Source of the DNA: Brienomyrus brachyistius
Taxonomy: Eukaryota; Chordata; Actinopteri; Osteoglossiformes; Mormyridae
Length of the DNA: 64,000 nt
Assembly (NCBI RefSeq): GCF_023856365.1
Contig: NC_064538.1
Coordinates: 6,456,435 to 6,520,434 of the forward strand
Direction: 5' to 3'
A program made the translations under genes and the position numbers. Under the pieces are notes generated by a model, which worked only from the letters and a program-made list of their open reading frames with translations, was not told the origin of the DNA and made no database searches. Shown piece by piece: positions 9,964 to 20,763 of this stretch. Positions within the stretch are counted from its first letter, which is position 1. Every line of letters starts with the position of its first letter.

Positions 9964-11650
9964 TGTCACGGGAGATCGCGGGCAGAGCGGCGATCGTGCG
10001 TGCAGGCGGGCAAGGACAGGCAGACAAGCAGAAATCGGGGCAAAGTACGGGGTTTAATCGGGGACACGGAACTACGAACACTGACTGACATCAATGACGG
10101 ACGAAGGACTCAGGTAAATCACGGACTGAAATACACAGGACTGAGCAAATGAACTAGATACAGCTGGGTACAATCGGGAGAAAACACGTGGGTAATCAGG
10201 GGGCGTGGCACACAGGAGGAGCGGACGAGCCGGGCATGACAGAACCCCCCCCCAAAGGCGCGCTACTCCGGGCGCGCCAAGGAAGGGGGCGACGGACGGG
10301 ACGAGGCAAAACAGGACCTGAAAAACAAGAACAGAATCAACGCAGGACGGGGAACAGGACCGAAGCACAAAACATGGCAAGAGACAGAACGTAGGACAGG
10401 AGCTGACAAAGGGCTGGGAAAGCGGAGAGACAGATCTGTCACGGGAGATCGCGGGCAGAGCGGCGATCGTGCGTGCAGGCGGGCAAGGACAGGCAGACAA
10501 GCAGAAATCGGGGCAAAGTACGGGGTTTAATCGGGGACACGGAACTACGAACACTGACTGACATCAATGACGGACGAAGGACTCAGGTAAGACACGGACT
10601 GAAATACACAGGACTGAGCAAATGAACTAGATACAGCTGGGTACAATCGGGAGAAAACACGTGGGTAATCAGGGGGCGTGGCACACAGGAGGAGCGGACG
10701 AGCCGGGCATGACAGAACCCCCCCCCCAAAGGCGCGCTACTCCGGGCGCGCCAAGGAAGGGGGCGACGGACGGGACGAGGCAAAACAGGACCTGAAAAAC
10801 AAGAACAGAATCAATGCAGGACGGGGAACAGGACCGAAGCACAAAACATGGCAAGAGACAGAACGTAGGACAGGAGCTGACAAAGCGGAGAGACAGATCT
10901 GTCACGGGAGATCGCGGGCAGAGCTGCGATCGTGCGTGCAGGCGGGCAAGGACAGGCAGACAAGCAGAAATCGGGGCAAAGTACGGGGTTTAATCGGGGA
11001 CACGGAACTACGAACACTGACTGACATCAATGACGGACGAAGGACTCAGGTAAATCACGGACTGAAATACACAGGACTGAGCAAATGAACTAGATACAGC
11101 TGGGTACAATCGGGAGAAAACACGTGGGTAATCAGGGGGCGTGGCACACAGGAGGAGCGGACGAGCCGGGCATGACAGAACCCCCCCCCAAAGGCGCGCT
11201 ATTCCGGGCGCGCCAAGGAAGGGGGCGACGGACGGGACGAGGCAAAACAGGACCTGAAAAACAAGAACAGAATCAACGCAGGACGGGGAACAGGACCGAA
11301 GCACAAAACATGGCAAGAGACAGAACGTAGGGCAGGAGCTGACAAAGGGCTGGGAAAGCGGAGAGACAGATCTGTCACGGGAGATCGCGGGCAGAGCGGC
11401 GATCGTGCGTGCAGGCGGGCAAGGACAGGCAGACAAGCAGAAATCGGGGCAAAGTACGGGGTTTAATCGGTGACACGGAACTACGAACACTGACTGACAT
11501 CAATGACGGACGAAGGACTCAGGTAAATCACGGACTGAAATACACAGGACTGAGCAAATGAACTAGATACAGCTGGGTACAATCGGGAGAAAACACGTGG
11601 GTAATCAGGGGGCGTGGCACACAGGAGGAGCGGAGGAGCCGGGCATGACA
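9964..11650 (-). mobile_element. Tandem LTR array E2: 4 LTRs, 3 internal segments
   Basis: LTR left edges are at 9964, 10437, 10900 and 11373, with unit lengths 473, 463 and 473. It is flanked by GTCTC at 9959-9963 and 11651-11655, at the same monomer position as E1. Its variant order matches 6771-8458 of E1 and the whole of 47650-49336. Confidence 0.85.
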
Positions 11651-12014
11651 GTCTCGATACACCCATATATATTTTTTTTTGGGAATATGGTGGGGTGCAT
11701 GGGATTCCGCCGTCTGCCAGCGGTGGGGAGCTCGTACCCTGACCACTTCCTCACTTTTAATGTACCGCAGTTTTGAATTGCACACACTTCTGTTCACACA
11801 CACATTCATACACACCGACATGTACATACATTACACACACACACATTGAGCGGGGGGGCAGATGGGGGCCTGAAGAGGGCCCCTTTTATTCTCCCTCTCT
11901 GGGCCCTTGGAGGGTGTGGTGGGTGGTCCCGGGGGGGGTTTGGAGAGTACCCGGAAAACCTGCCTGGTCCTTGACCCACAGTGGCACATCCTTGATGATA
12001 ATACGTTGTTGTAA
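11651..12014 (+). repeat. CA/GC-rich segment after E2
   Basis: Second copy A example, essentially identical to the one that follows E1. Confidence 0.75.
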
Positions 12015-12375
12015 ATTTGTATTATATGAAGGTTGATGTTGCTATTTATTGTTATTGTTGTTATCATAACTGCAGCTGTACTTATCATTTTTGATAAAAA
12101 ATGAAAAAAACATTTTTGATTTGAAAAAACAAAACAGTCCTCCGCAGAGGAGGGGTGGTGGAGGGAATATACATGTAAAAAAAAAATAATTATTATATGG
12201 AGGTTGATGTTGCTATTTATTGTTATTGTTGTTATCATAACTGCAGCTGTACTTATCATTTTTGTTATTGCTATTACTATTGTTATTGGCTCTAGTTGTT
12301 TTTCTTTTTATTTATTTTTATTATTTTTATTTTATTTTTGTTTTTCTTTGTTTTTGTGTTTTTTTTTCTTCATAA

Positions 12376-12989
12376 TGGAAATTAAAAATAAAGCAGTCCT
12401 CCGCAGAGGAGGGGTGGTGGAGGGAATATATATATACATATATATAAAATAATTGTCACACAACTAGGGTGACATACCTTGCCTGCTCCCCCAATTTTAG
12501 TGCACCTTAGTTATCCAACCTGACCATCTAGTCTCGATACACCCATATATATATGTGTATATATATATATATATAGATATTTCTTCTTTTTTTTTTTTTC
12601 GCAATGGACAATAAAAATAACGCAGTTCTCCGTAAAGGAGGGATGGTGGATGGACTATATATATACATATATTTAAAGTAATTGTCACACAACTGGGGTG
12701 ACATGCCTTGCCTGCTCCCCCAGTTTTAGTGCACCTTAGTTGTCCATACTTACCATCTAGTCTCGATACACCCATTTATATGTATATATATAGATTTTTT
12801 TTTGTTTTTTTTCCCAATGGGCATTTAAAATTAAGCAGTCCTCCTTAAAGGAGGGGTGGTGGAGGGAATATATATACATATATATAAAATATTTGTCACA
12901 CACCTGGGGTGACATGCCTTGCCTGCTCCCCCAATTTTAGTGCACCTTAGTTATCCATACTGACCATCTAGTCTCGATACACCCATATA

Positions 12990-13063
<74 letters not shown>

Positions 13064-13640
13064 TGTGTTTTTTTTCACAATGGACAATAAAAATAACGCA
13101 GTTCTCCATTAAGGAGGGATGGTGGATGGACTATATATATACATATATATAAAGTAATTGTCACACACCTGGGGTGACATGCCTTGCCTGCTCCCCCAAT
13201 TTTAGTGCACCTTAGTTATCCAACCTGACCATGTAGTCTCGATACACCCATTTATATGTATATATATAGATTTTTTTTTTGTTTTTTTTTTCGCAATGGA
13301 AAATAAAAATAACGCAGTTCTCCGTGAAGGAGGGATGGTGGATGGAATATATATATATACATATATATATAAAATAATTGTCACACACCTGGGGTGACAT
13401 GCCATGCCTGCTCCCCCAAGTTTAGTGCACCTTAGTTATCCAACCTGACCATCTAGTCTCGATACACCCTTTATATATATATGTATATATATATAGATAT
13501 ATATTTTTTTTTGTGTGTTTTTTTTCGCAATGGACAATAAAAATAACGCAGTCCTCCGTAGAGGAGCTCTGGTGGAGGGAATATATATAGATACATATAA
13601 AATAATTGTCACACACCTGGGGTGACATGCCTTGCCTGCT
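12376..13640 (+). repeat. Uninterrupted satellite monomers (~230 bp), array A tail
   Basis: About five to six monomers carry, in order, CAATGGACAATAAAAATAAC, a CTCC...GGAG hairpin, GGTGGA, a TATATACATATAT run, TTGTCACACA, GGGGTGACATGCCTTGCC, TTTTAGTGCACCTTAG, CATCTAGTCTCGATACACC, and a TA then T-rich tract. These monomers show the empty sites for both the LTR element (CTAGTCTCGATACACC) and the hAT element (GACATGCCTTGCCTG). Hairpin stems vary in sequence but pairing is often kept. Confidence 0.85.
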
Positions 13641-13644
13641 TGAG

Positions 13645-14100
13645 GGATGAGGAAGACTCAGGGACTGGAAATGGGATTGAAACTGAAGATGTTCTCATTC
13701 CTTTTTGTATTGTTTCCAATTTTCCTTCCCCCAGATATGAGGAGTTTGCTGCTATATTGTGCACTAATTGAGATTCTGATGCTGGTATTTTTATTGTTTA
13801 TAAGTTTGTTATTGTTTTCAAGTTCTTTTGTGCTTTTGCATTTTTCCTTCTGTTTTAGTAATTGCTGTTTGATGTCTGTGAAGGATGGGTGGGGTGAGAA
13901 AACTCAGGGACTGGAAGCGGGATTAAAACTGAAGATTACATGCTCATTCCTTTTTGTTTTGTTTACAAATTCTCCTACCGTCTGATATGAGGAGTTTGCT
14001 GCTATATTGTGTACTAATAGAGATTCTGATGCTGCTATTTTTATTGTTTATAAATGTGTTATTGTTTCATAAGTTGAGTATTCAATAAATGCTAAATTGA
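13645..14100 (+). repeat. Two direct copies of a ~230-bp segment (copy A)
   Basis: 13653-13830 resembles 13894-14065: both have ACTCAGGGACTGGAA, CTCATTCCTTTTTGT, GATATGAGGAGTTTGCTGCT and GAGATTCTGATGCTG. The second copy ends in AATAAATGCTAAATT near 14082. A 112-codon frame starting at 13647 spans the first copy and part of the second. It is hydrophobic and low in complexity, so it is not called as a gene. Confidence 0.75.
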
Positions 14101-14145
14101 GATCTTTTGTCTATCGTTTGTTATTATTAGTGTGATATTCTATCA

Positions 14146-14276
14146 TCCAAATAAAGGGAAAAACGTCCAATTATCGGCCAAAAAAAATCAGCAGCATATA
14201 TCGGCCATCACCTTACCCTGACTCCTAAATATCGGCATCGGCTATTGAAAACCCCATATCGGTCGACCTCTAGTCA
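14146..14276 (-). repeat. Dispersed repeat with GGCCGAT/ATCGGC motifs (copy A)
   Basis: On the minus strand it begins CTAGAGGTCGACCGATA and carries several GCCGATA/GGCCGATA motifs spaced 15-35 bases apart. This pattern is a very common interspersed sequence in fish genomes; the element class is not certain. Copy B: 51619-51749. Confidence 0.6.
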
Positions 14277-14311
14277 CAGTACATTCTGTCCAATTCATCC
14301 ATCGAGTTAAG

Positions 14312-14593
14312 TCACACACCCACTTGAGGGGGCACTCCGGCAGACGTGAGGATGGGGATGTTCTTTCCCCTATAACATCCACTGCAGAAGTACATCTCGC
14401 TCCTGTTCACAGGGCTTACTTCAATGATGAAGCAGGGCTGGTTGGCTGGACAAGTGAAGTTGTCCTGCTGCTGGGTCTCGGTGCTGTTTTTCCACCTAAG
14501 CTTGAAGGTGGAAATGTGTTCCAACTCGCTCCCTGGGACTGCAGCATAGCCAAACATCGCGAGCAGCGTCGGCCACACCCACCACCAGAACCA
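14312..14593 (-). CDS. Uncharacterised open frame, possible exon (copy A)
   Basis: On the minus strand a frame of about 93 codons is open between stops. It begins with a Trp-rich hydrophobic stretch (WFWWWVWPTLLAMFGYAAV), like a leader or membrane segment, then an N-glycosylation-like KNST, and cysteines in FTCPANQPC and YFCSGC. There is no ATG upstream in frame (a TGA lies at 14594-14596), so it would have to be an internal exon or pseudogene. The copy B frame appears identical. I do not recognise the family. It lies about 1.85 kb downstream of the chemerin-like exons on the same strand, but nothing shows that they belong together. Confidence 0.25.
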   Translation of the reverse strand, partial: WFWWWVWPTLLAMFGYAAVPGSELEHISTFKLRWKNSTETQQQDNFTCPANQPCFIIEVSPVNRSEMYFCSGCYRGKNIPILTSAGVPPQVGV

Positions 14594-14619
14594 TCACACT
14601 GTCCTGTACACATAAAGAA

Positions 14620-15360
14620 GAACTAAAACCTGTTTTAAACCTGAGTATTTTGGACTTTTCTAAAGAGGTTGTGACAATCTATGCGTTTTCAGATAATTCC
14701 ATTATATTGAGCTAATTGGCTTACAGTGATGCTGTATATTTCTTGTGCTTTAATTTGTACTGATTTTAACTATTTTACATTTAGTTTGTACGCAACAGAA
14801 GAGAAATTAATAGTAGTAATGTTTGGCAGCATAGGTGATTCGTTAAAATTATACCGAAGAATGGAAAATGTGATATTTAGAATATTTTTTGCAATTTAGT
14901 AGCTAATTTAAGCACTTACCCAATGCCTCAATTTGTTTTAGGTCAATAATGTCCGAGCCAAAAGAATGAATGTATGAATTTAATACAATTCACCCACTCC
15001 CACCCACACACAAATCTGAAATTCAATTTATTAAGACATTTCTTAAACATTAGTGCATTAACAAAAAAGGAAAATCTTAAGAGATTCAGTAGGATTTTCT
15101 ATGTTAGACTTAAGTTAATAGTTCAATAGTGTTTACATATTTCAGTATAGCAGTTTGACTTTAATGTTGAAACAGATGCTAAAACATGGAATAATTTCAT
15201 AACTGTGAGAAATATGTTTTTCACAAACACTAGCAAAGGTAGCTTATAGTTAAGCTTACTTAAGTCAGCAAGTCAGGCTACAGTGTGTAAGAATAGTCGT
15301 AAACGATAATTTGTCTCAGTCTTGCATGACAGAATAAGTAAACAGAAAATATAAAACGGC
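14620..15360. other. AT-rich DNA, nothing recognised (copy A)
   Basis: No gene, element end or tandem repeat was recognised. Copy B equivalent: 52093-52833. Confidence 0.5.
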
Positions 15361-15379
15361 TGAAACAGCGTCATTAACG

Positions 15380-15481
15380 TCAGCTACAGTAGAGGCGCAG
15401 AAAAGGTGTCATGATGAAGTATTCCCAAACTTTGGAAGACCGCATGCGAGCCTTTTTTGCCGCTTGTTTCTCCAGAGCCAT
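15380..15481 (-). pseudogene. BED-finger (hAT/ZBED-like) N-terminal remnant (copy A)
   Basis: From an ATG at 15479-15481 the minus strand reads MALEKQAAKKARMRSSKVWEYF and then loses similarity before a stop at 15380. A basic stretch followed by SSKVWEYF is the usual start of a BED-type zinc finger in hAT transposases and ZBED proteins. The cysteine and histidine ligands that should follow are missing. It is best read as a deletion derivative of a hAT element. Copy B: 52853-52954. Confidence 0.45.
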
Positions 15482-15739
15482 GTTGGCTCGTGTGCGGGTG
15501 GGCGGGCAGCAAATTTCTTTTTTGCAGGGTGGTAGGTGATGTCTCATTAATATTTCTGAGAGAAGTGCTACATGATTGGCCAGTGCATGCCTTACAAAAT
15601 GGTGCGGCACTGCATCCAAGCCTGCAATACTCAGAGTCGCAGATTCAGTGGAAACCATTTGTAGTAATTATGTCTGTCTGGCTGATTTCCAACTAATTGA
15701 TATTTGTATATTTATTACATGAATATAAAGTAATATAAC

Positions 15740-16190
15740 AGGTATTTAATGGTTTTCCATTTGAGGAATTTGCAAAAAACTGCAGTGCATGATGGGTAGG
15801 ATCTAAAGGCTGCCTAACGTCCTCATCCGTCTGACGACATACATCAAGACTAGGAAGGTGCATAATGTTCATGCCTGGTTGCGTTTGTTGGTCCAGAAAG
15901 TAATTCAATTTCGCCTTGTAGGCTACGTTCTTAAAAACTGCTTGGATATAACCCGATTATAAGCTGTGGGCCTTTTAATTTCTTTGTTTACCAGGTAGGC
16001 TACCTTCTTTAAACTGCATTTTGTTAGACTACATATTTAGGGAGGTCTTTATAAATTTATTGTAGTCTTTATAAATATGTATATAGTTTAGCCTAACCCA
16101 GCCACTTAAGGGAGCAAGCCAGCTCAACTAGGTGTCGGTCCCAAGCCTGGATTAATGGGGAGGGTTGGCGTCAAGAAATAAAGAGACTGT
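15740..16190 (+). repeat. Dispersed repeat G (copy A)
   Basis: A diverged reverse-complement copy lies at about 30850-31145 plus 31513-31535. Shared blocks include CTGCAGTGCATGATGGGTAG, TAGTTTAGCCTAACCCAGCC, TTAAGGGAGCAAGCCAGCT and TTGGCGTCAAGAAATAAAGA. The class is unknown, and the ends do not show clear inverted repeats. Copy B equivalent: 53213-53663. Confidence 0.7.
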
Positions 16191-16443
16191 ATCTTCACTG
16201 CATGACTGATGTCAAAATGTGGGAAATGTGTGGTTGTATAAATAAATGCATTAAAGTAGGTTAATGATTCTGTGCTGTCTAAATTGTATAGAAAATTTCT
16301 TCATAAGCCCCCAAGCTTTTCCCTGGTGCTGCCACTGTTGTTCAGAGTAAAAGTAACTTTGTCATTAATAAACAGTACTCTGATCAAATTTTTGCATGTA
16401 CAAACACAAAGTTTAACCACATGTTTAGACACAATTCACACAC

Positions 16444-17914
16444 CTGGTACATTTCCATAATGCTAAGACTCTCTACAGTTACTTGATTCACTTTCTTGTT
16501 TGGTACACAGTCAATTGATGGATCTGTAAGATCATTACCAGACCGTCTGCTGCAAACTCTACAGTTACTGAATGGCTGCAAAAACACACAGACACACAAA
16601 AACAGTATTTAAAGAGTGGTGGGCAATAAATACAGTGAGAGAAGGTGTAGTAAAGATATATCTAATGATTTAAGGCAGAGCTGCTGGACTGCAGGGTTTA
16701 ATCACACAGATCAATTTTAGGGGAAAGAGCTTCCAAAGCAGGGTCACCATAAGGCTATATCATACAAAGCAAGTACATCTAAAAGTATTGACAACAAATC
16801 CCGTTTAACTGAACACTGCTCTGTATTAAAATACTGTCCTCCGATCAAGCTAAGTGGTCCTGTAGTTCACTATTTAAAGAGGTAAATTTAAAGGGTAATT
16901 CACACTGCACATCTACCCTGCTCTGACCAGGTTTAATTGCTGGCTTTCTAATTAAAACAAGAGTTAAGTCCTGCCCTTTCACCACAAAACACCATGCCGC
17001 CATTTAAGGCTGATTTCAACAATGAGAGTTAGTTAACCCGGATCGATTGAGGTAACTCTGGGTATGTAAAACCCGCTTTGTAGTATAGCCCACAGCTCTT
17101 TAAATAAGGCCAGCTAGGGTTCATAGCTTGAGGCAAAATCTACAGGTCGCCCCTCAGATGATTAGCATTTGTTTCTGTCTGGTAATCCAGCTTTTAAGCC
17201 TGTAAGCCTACTGAAATTTGAGAATAATGTGAAGGAACTGGCTGTTTGAGGCCACCTATCTATTTGTTACTTTATTGTTGGCTAACTTTCCCCCGCAGGG
17301 CATCAAAAAAGTTGACACAAACCTAAATTAATTTGCTAACTGATATGTCCAATGCTCACAGTCACAGTGACTCATTACTTACCCTGTTGGTCACAAACAC
17401 GCAGTCATCCCGATGGTCTGTTGCAGTTGACTTTGGACATTTTGTTGCTCTCAAGAGAATCTCAATGTCAATGTTTGCACTGCTGATCTAAATCACATAA
17501 ACATGTTATATACAAAATTGCCTACAACTGTTTTAAAGGCAATATAACAAACAACAATCACCCAAAAAATGGCAAACTGTCACAGACTTGAATGTAGCAG
17601 ATTCAGAGGGAAACTGTGAGAAGGTAAAATTGACCAGGGCTGAGATATAAAACCATCACTTTCATTGTGAAGAGACATTAAGCATCATATGCATTGAAAT
17701 TAAAACATCAAAATCAATGTGATACTCATTAGTTCAGCTTGCAGATGGTGAAAGTTTCACACTTTTGTAAACACTTTCTCAGTAGTTACCTTTGGACGGC
17801 CCTGGATGTTATAGAAATTCATGTGCTGACGGGTTCCTTGATGAGCATTTTCGACTGCGAGTTTAATGGCCGTCTTGTAGGGTGCAGGGAGACTGTGGTA
17901 ATCTTGCTGTGCCT
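16444..17914 (-). CDS. Chemerin-like (RARRES2 family) gene, three internal exons (copy A)
   Basis: Three minus-strand exons: 17790-17914 (125 bp, acceptor CCACAG, donor AAG|GTAACT), 17383-17487 (105 bp, acceptor TGATTTAG, donor AGG|GTAAGT) and 16444-16575 (132 bp, acceptor TTTTTGCAG, donor CAG|GTGTGT). The three-exon frame stays open and the junctions are phase 0. The peptide has a helix-like YKTAIKLAVENAH, then IDIEILLRATKC, DDCVFV and CRVCSRR followed by a further Cys. The Cys spacing (11, 10, CxxC, 14) closely follows chemerin, a secreted cystatin-fold chemoattractant and adipokine made as a precursor. The signal-peptide exon and the terminal exon were not found. If the last donor is unused, the frame ends at 16384. 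A LINE fragment begins 23 bases upstream of the first acceptor. A more general cystatin-like protein is the alternative. Confidence 0.65.
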
Positions 17915-17937
17915 CTGTGGAGATATGTGCACAGCGT

Positions 17938-18112
17938 GTAGTTAGAGTATGGAATAGTCTTCCTGTTAGTGTAGCACAAGCTAAAACCCTGGGTTCCTTA
18001 AAATCAGAGCTAGATAAGATTTTAACAACTCTGAGCTATTAGCTAAGTTCTCCCCAAAGGAGCTTGATGGGCCGAATGGCCTCCTCTCATTTGTAAATCT
18101 CTTTGGTTCTTA
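17938..18112 (+). mobile_element. CR1/L2-like LINE 3' end with ORF C-terminus (copy A)
   Basis: The frame from 17938 to the stop at 18040-18042 contains RVWNSLPVSVAQAKTLGSLK and then LDKIL. This is the typical tail of CR1-group LINE proteins. The following 70 bases (GATGGGCCGAATGGCCTCCT, ending GTTCTT) look like a short 3' UTR. It is truncated at its 5' end within the intron next to the chemerin-like exon. Confidence 0.75.
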
Positions 18113-18113
18113 T

Positions 18114-18240
18114 GAGTCAGCTTACAGAGATGAGGTCCAGAAAGTGGCAGGTTGGAGTTCAGCAAACAATTTGGCACTAAACAGCACAAAGACAAAGGAA
18201 GCCATCATTGACTTCAGGAAGGATGGAGGCAAGGTGACAC
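18114..18240 (+). mobile_element. LINE reverse-transcriptase fragment (copy A)
   Basis: The plus strand reads SAYRDEVQ, then WSSANNLALNSTKTKEAIIDF. This is the segment after the catalytic box in L2/Rex1-like reverse transcriptases (..YREEV..L..WC..NNL.LN..KTKE...DF). It is abruptly joined to the preceding LINE tail and to a GATA microsatellite. Copy B: 55587-55713. Confidence 0.7.
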
Positions 18241-18245
18241 TGGCC

Positions 18246-19830
18246 TGCCTAGATAGATAGATAGATAGATGGATGGATGAATGTTTTTATTGACATTGTA
18301 AGTACAATGAGATTTAGTTTGGAACGCGCCAGCAGCTGCACAGTATATTTACAATTACATAGATTGTGAGGCATGAATCAGAATCAGAGAATAAAGTATG
18401 TACAGAGATCGGGTGAAGACGGGTATTATTTTAAAGCAGAGAAATCAGGAACCTCGCGCACATGTAACCCCTCATAGGTCTGCGTTGTGGTTTTTTCACT
18501 CAAAGAATGAGGGGACGTGGGACCATGCAACCATTTTATTCTCCTGGCACAAAACAGCAGAAAGCTGGGATTCCGCGGGGCAGCACAGCTCGAGATCCAT
18601 CAGCAATGCGCTGGTTTAATCTCCGGAACTGAGAGAGAGCCGAGCAGTTCTACCTGATACTACTAGAGGTCAGTGTATACGAAAAGCTTAGGCTCACACA
18701 GGAGTGCAAGTGGAAATAACAAAATGTCCACTGACATATATAAACAAAATAAGGGACTGGTAAGTTTGTAAGTAAATTCAGTTTTCAGTGGTCTAAATGC
18801 ACATAAATATGGGTATCGCACATGTGGGGTATTGCATCAAAATGTTCTTGTGCTTTCTTCAGGCTCCGCAGGAAGTGGAGCCTCTGAAGTCCTTTTCTTG
18901 GCCATGACTGAAGTGTTTGTGGTCCATGACAGGTCACAGCTGATCTGAACCGTGAGGAATCAATCAATGATCAGAACCACCTCCACCTTCTCACCACCGA
19001 CGCTGATGGGGTGGTGGTCCCCGTGCTTCAGTCTCCTGAAGTCCGGGATCAGTTCTTTTGTCTTTTTTGAGTTCAGGGGCAAGGTTGTTGTCCTGGCTGC
19101 AGCGCTCCAGGTTCTCGACCTCTTCCCAGTAGGCTGACTGGTTGTTGTTCGAGATCAGACCTATCACAGTTGTATTGTCTGCAAACTTAATTATGAGGTT
19201 AGAATCATGGGTGGGTTCGCAGTCGTGTGTGAAGAGGGAGTAGAGGAGGGGGCTGAGCACACAGCCCTGAGGTGCTCCTCTGTTGAGAGTGATGGAGGCG
19301 GAGGTGTGGTTACCCATGCGCACTGTCTGTGGGCTGTTGGTCAGAAAGTCCAAGACCCAGTTGCACGGGTATGTGTTCAGTCCAAGGTTGTGCAGTTTAT
19401 GGCCAGCTTGATGGGGGGAGATGGTGTTAAAGGCGGAGCTGTAGTCGATAAACAGCATCCGTACGTAGCTGTCCCGCTGCTCCAGGTGTGATAGGGCAGT
19501 GTGGAAGGCCAAGGTAATGGCATCCTCAGCTGACCTGTAGGCAAACTACTGTTGGTCCAGGGAGGAAGGGATGTTGTTCTTGATGTGTGCTAAGACCAGC
19601 TTCTCAAACCACTTCAAAACAATGGGGGTCAGGGCCACTGGAAGATAATCATTCAGGAGCGCTTTGCCTCTCTGATGCCTCTCCTCAGGTTGGACCTGAC
19701 TGTTTAGTAGACTTCTCGGCCGCCAGTGCAGAAAGCCTCATCACGTGACTTCAGGAGCTGTTGAACTTCCCTGTTCATCCATGCGGTTTGCGGTTGGGGA
19801 AATTGTGTATGACCTTGAAAGTGGTAACAG
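18246..19830 (-). mobile_element. L2/Rex1-like LINE, 5'-truncated (copy A)
   Basis: On the minus strand, in order: [22 protein letters not shown] linker (about 19700-19830, in more than one frame), [18 protein letters not shown]-like block (about 19560-19660, containing a stop), the reverse-transcriptase core (18991-19512), a short LQRLHFLRSLKK segment (about 18840-18890), then a 3' end reading AATGTCAATAAAAAC and (ATCT)n tail (18246-18310). The order fits one degraded LINE copy with internal deletions. Confidence 0.75.
18991..19512 (-). pseudogene. LINE reverse-transcriptase core, inactivated (copy A)
   Basis: A 173-codon frame contains [33 protein letters not shown] and [12 protein letters not shown]. 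The catalytic pair normally read as FADD is FADN, so the second metal-binding aspartate is changed to asparagine. Length and motifs place it in the palm region of an L2/CR1-type enzyme. The frame is isolated from flanking LINE blocks by stops and frame changes. Confidence 0.8.
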
Positions 19831-19989
19831 TGTCCATGTAGAGGTTTATGTAGGAAACAACAGAGGATGCGTGTAGGATCACACATGCACAGATCACAAA
19901 GCTTAAATTCCAGGTGGCCTGAGACAAGACCTACCCTGGTACGAGAGGCACACATCGGCCTAGGCCTCAAAGGGGGGTTCGTGACCCCA

Positions 19990-20760
19990 CACACACGGAC
20001 ACACTTAAACACACACAGATAACAAGGGAGGCCAGCACTCAAACTTTTATTGCTCAAAGTTTTAACACCTACAGACAGCAGAGTGGACCTCAAGGACAGG
20101 GGTCCCTCGACTTGGCACACAACCCCCTCCCCAGACATCCTGCCTTACATACCACTCACCCAACACCCTAAAGAAAGTTTCTTTTAAGTTTGGCTGTTGT
20201 ATATCTGTATATTTATTTACCCATGACTACTAGTCTCAATATACAGACAGGTTATGTTTGTAATGTGTCCTAACTTTCAAAGACTCTTTTTCTTTGACTG
20301 ACTAACCTTCCCCCCTTTTCTTTTCCATATTCCTCAGCAGCCCTTATCTGATCTTTGTATTCTACCATGCCTATCTAAGGGTAAGATGTGCTGTTGGAAT
20401 GAGAATATGTCATATAATGTCTGTATAAAGGGTAACCTCTGATTGAGGTGCAACCTAGACCACCTGGACCAGGTACTGGTGTGAGTAATATAACATAACA
20501 TAATGACATAATATAAGTAATCATTAATTAATCATTACAGATGGTATGAGGTGTGAACCACTAGGCTGGTATGGCATGTTTGGTATCAAACCGATGGAAA
20601 ATCACTCCAGTTTCCAAATCTGGTTAGTGGTTACCACGAAAGTGAATATATGAAAAGTTACACTAGCCTAACGAAAATCATCAATACAAGGGAAATCAGT
20701 CTGGTCATGAATCTCAAAAGGACTGATACAGACCCCCTTCCGAAAGCCCGCCAAATGGAT
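19990..20760. other. No gene recognised (copy A)
   Basis: A 144-codon minus frame (19704-20138) covers this edge, but only its last third is LINE-like; the rest is unrecognised and has no family resemblance. From 20560 the sequence may be the U3 part of an LTR, because it leads into a CCAAT/TATA pair. Copy B: 57463-58236. Confidence 0.4.
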
Positions 20761-20763
20761 GGT

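Larger units (their letters stand above)
3505..13640. repeat. Composite macrosatellite array, copy A
   Basis: The order is TTATTG-rich spacer (3505-4187), GC-rich segment (4188-4735), monomer, LTR array (4899-8458), CA/GC-rich segment (8459-8822), spacer (8823-9245), GC-rich segment (9252-9800), monomer, LTR array (9964-11650), CA/GC-rich segment (11651-12014), spacer (12015-12375), then simple monomers to 13640. The recurring monomer tag is CAGTCCTCCGCAGAGGAGGG, which can form a CCTCC-GCAGA-GGAGG hairpin. There are two higher-order blocks about 5.06 kb apart. Open frames inside depend on non-ATG starts or on homopolymer length, and none resembles a protein family. Confidence 0.9.

Noticed and set aside
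19207..19491. 94-codon plus-strand frame opposite the LINE core
   Set aside because: It is the antisense shadow of the reverse-transcriptase frame.
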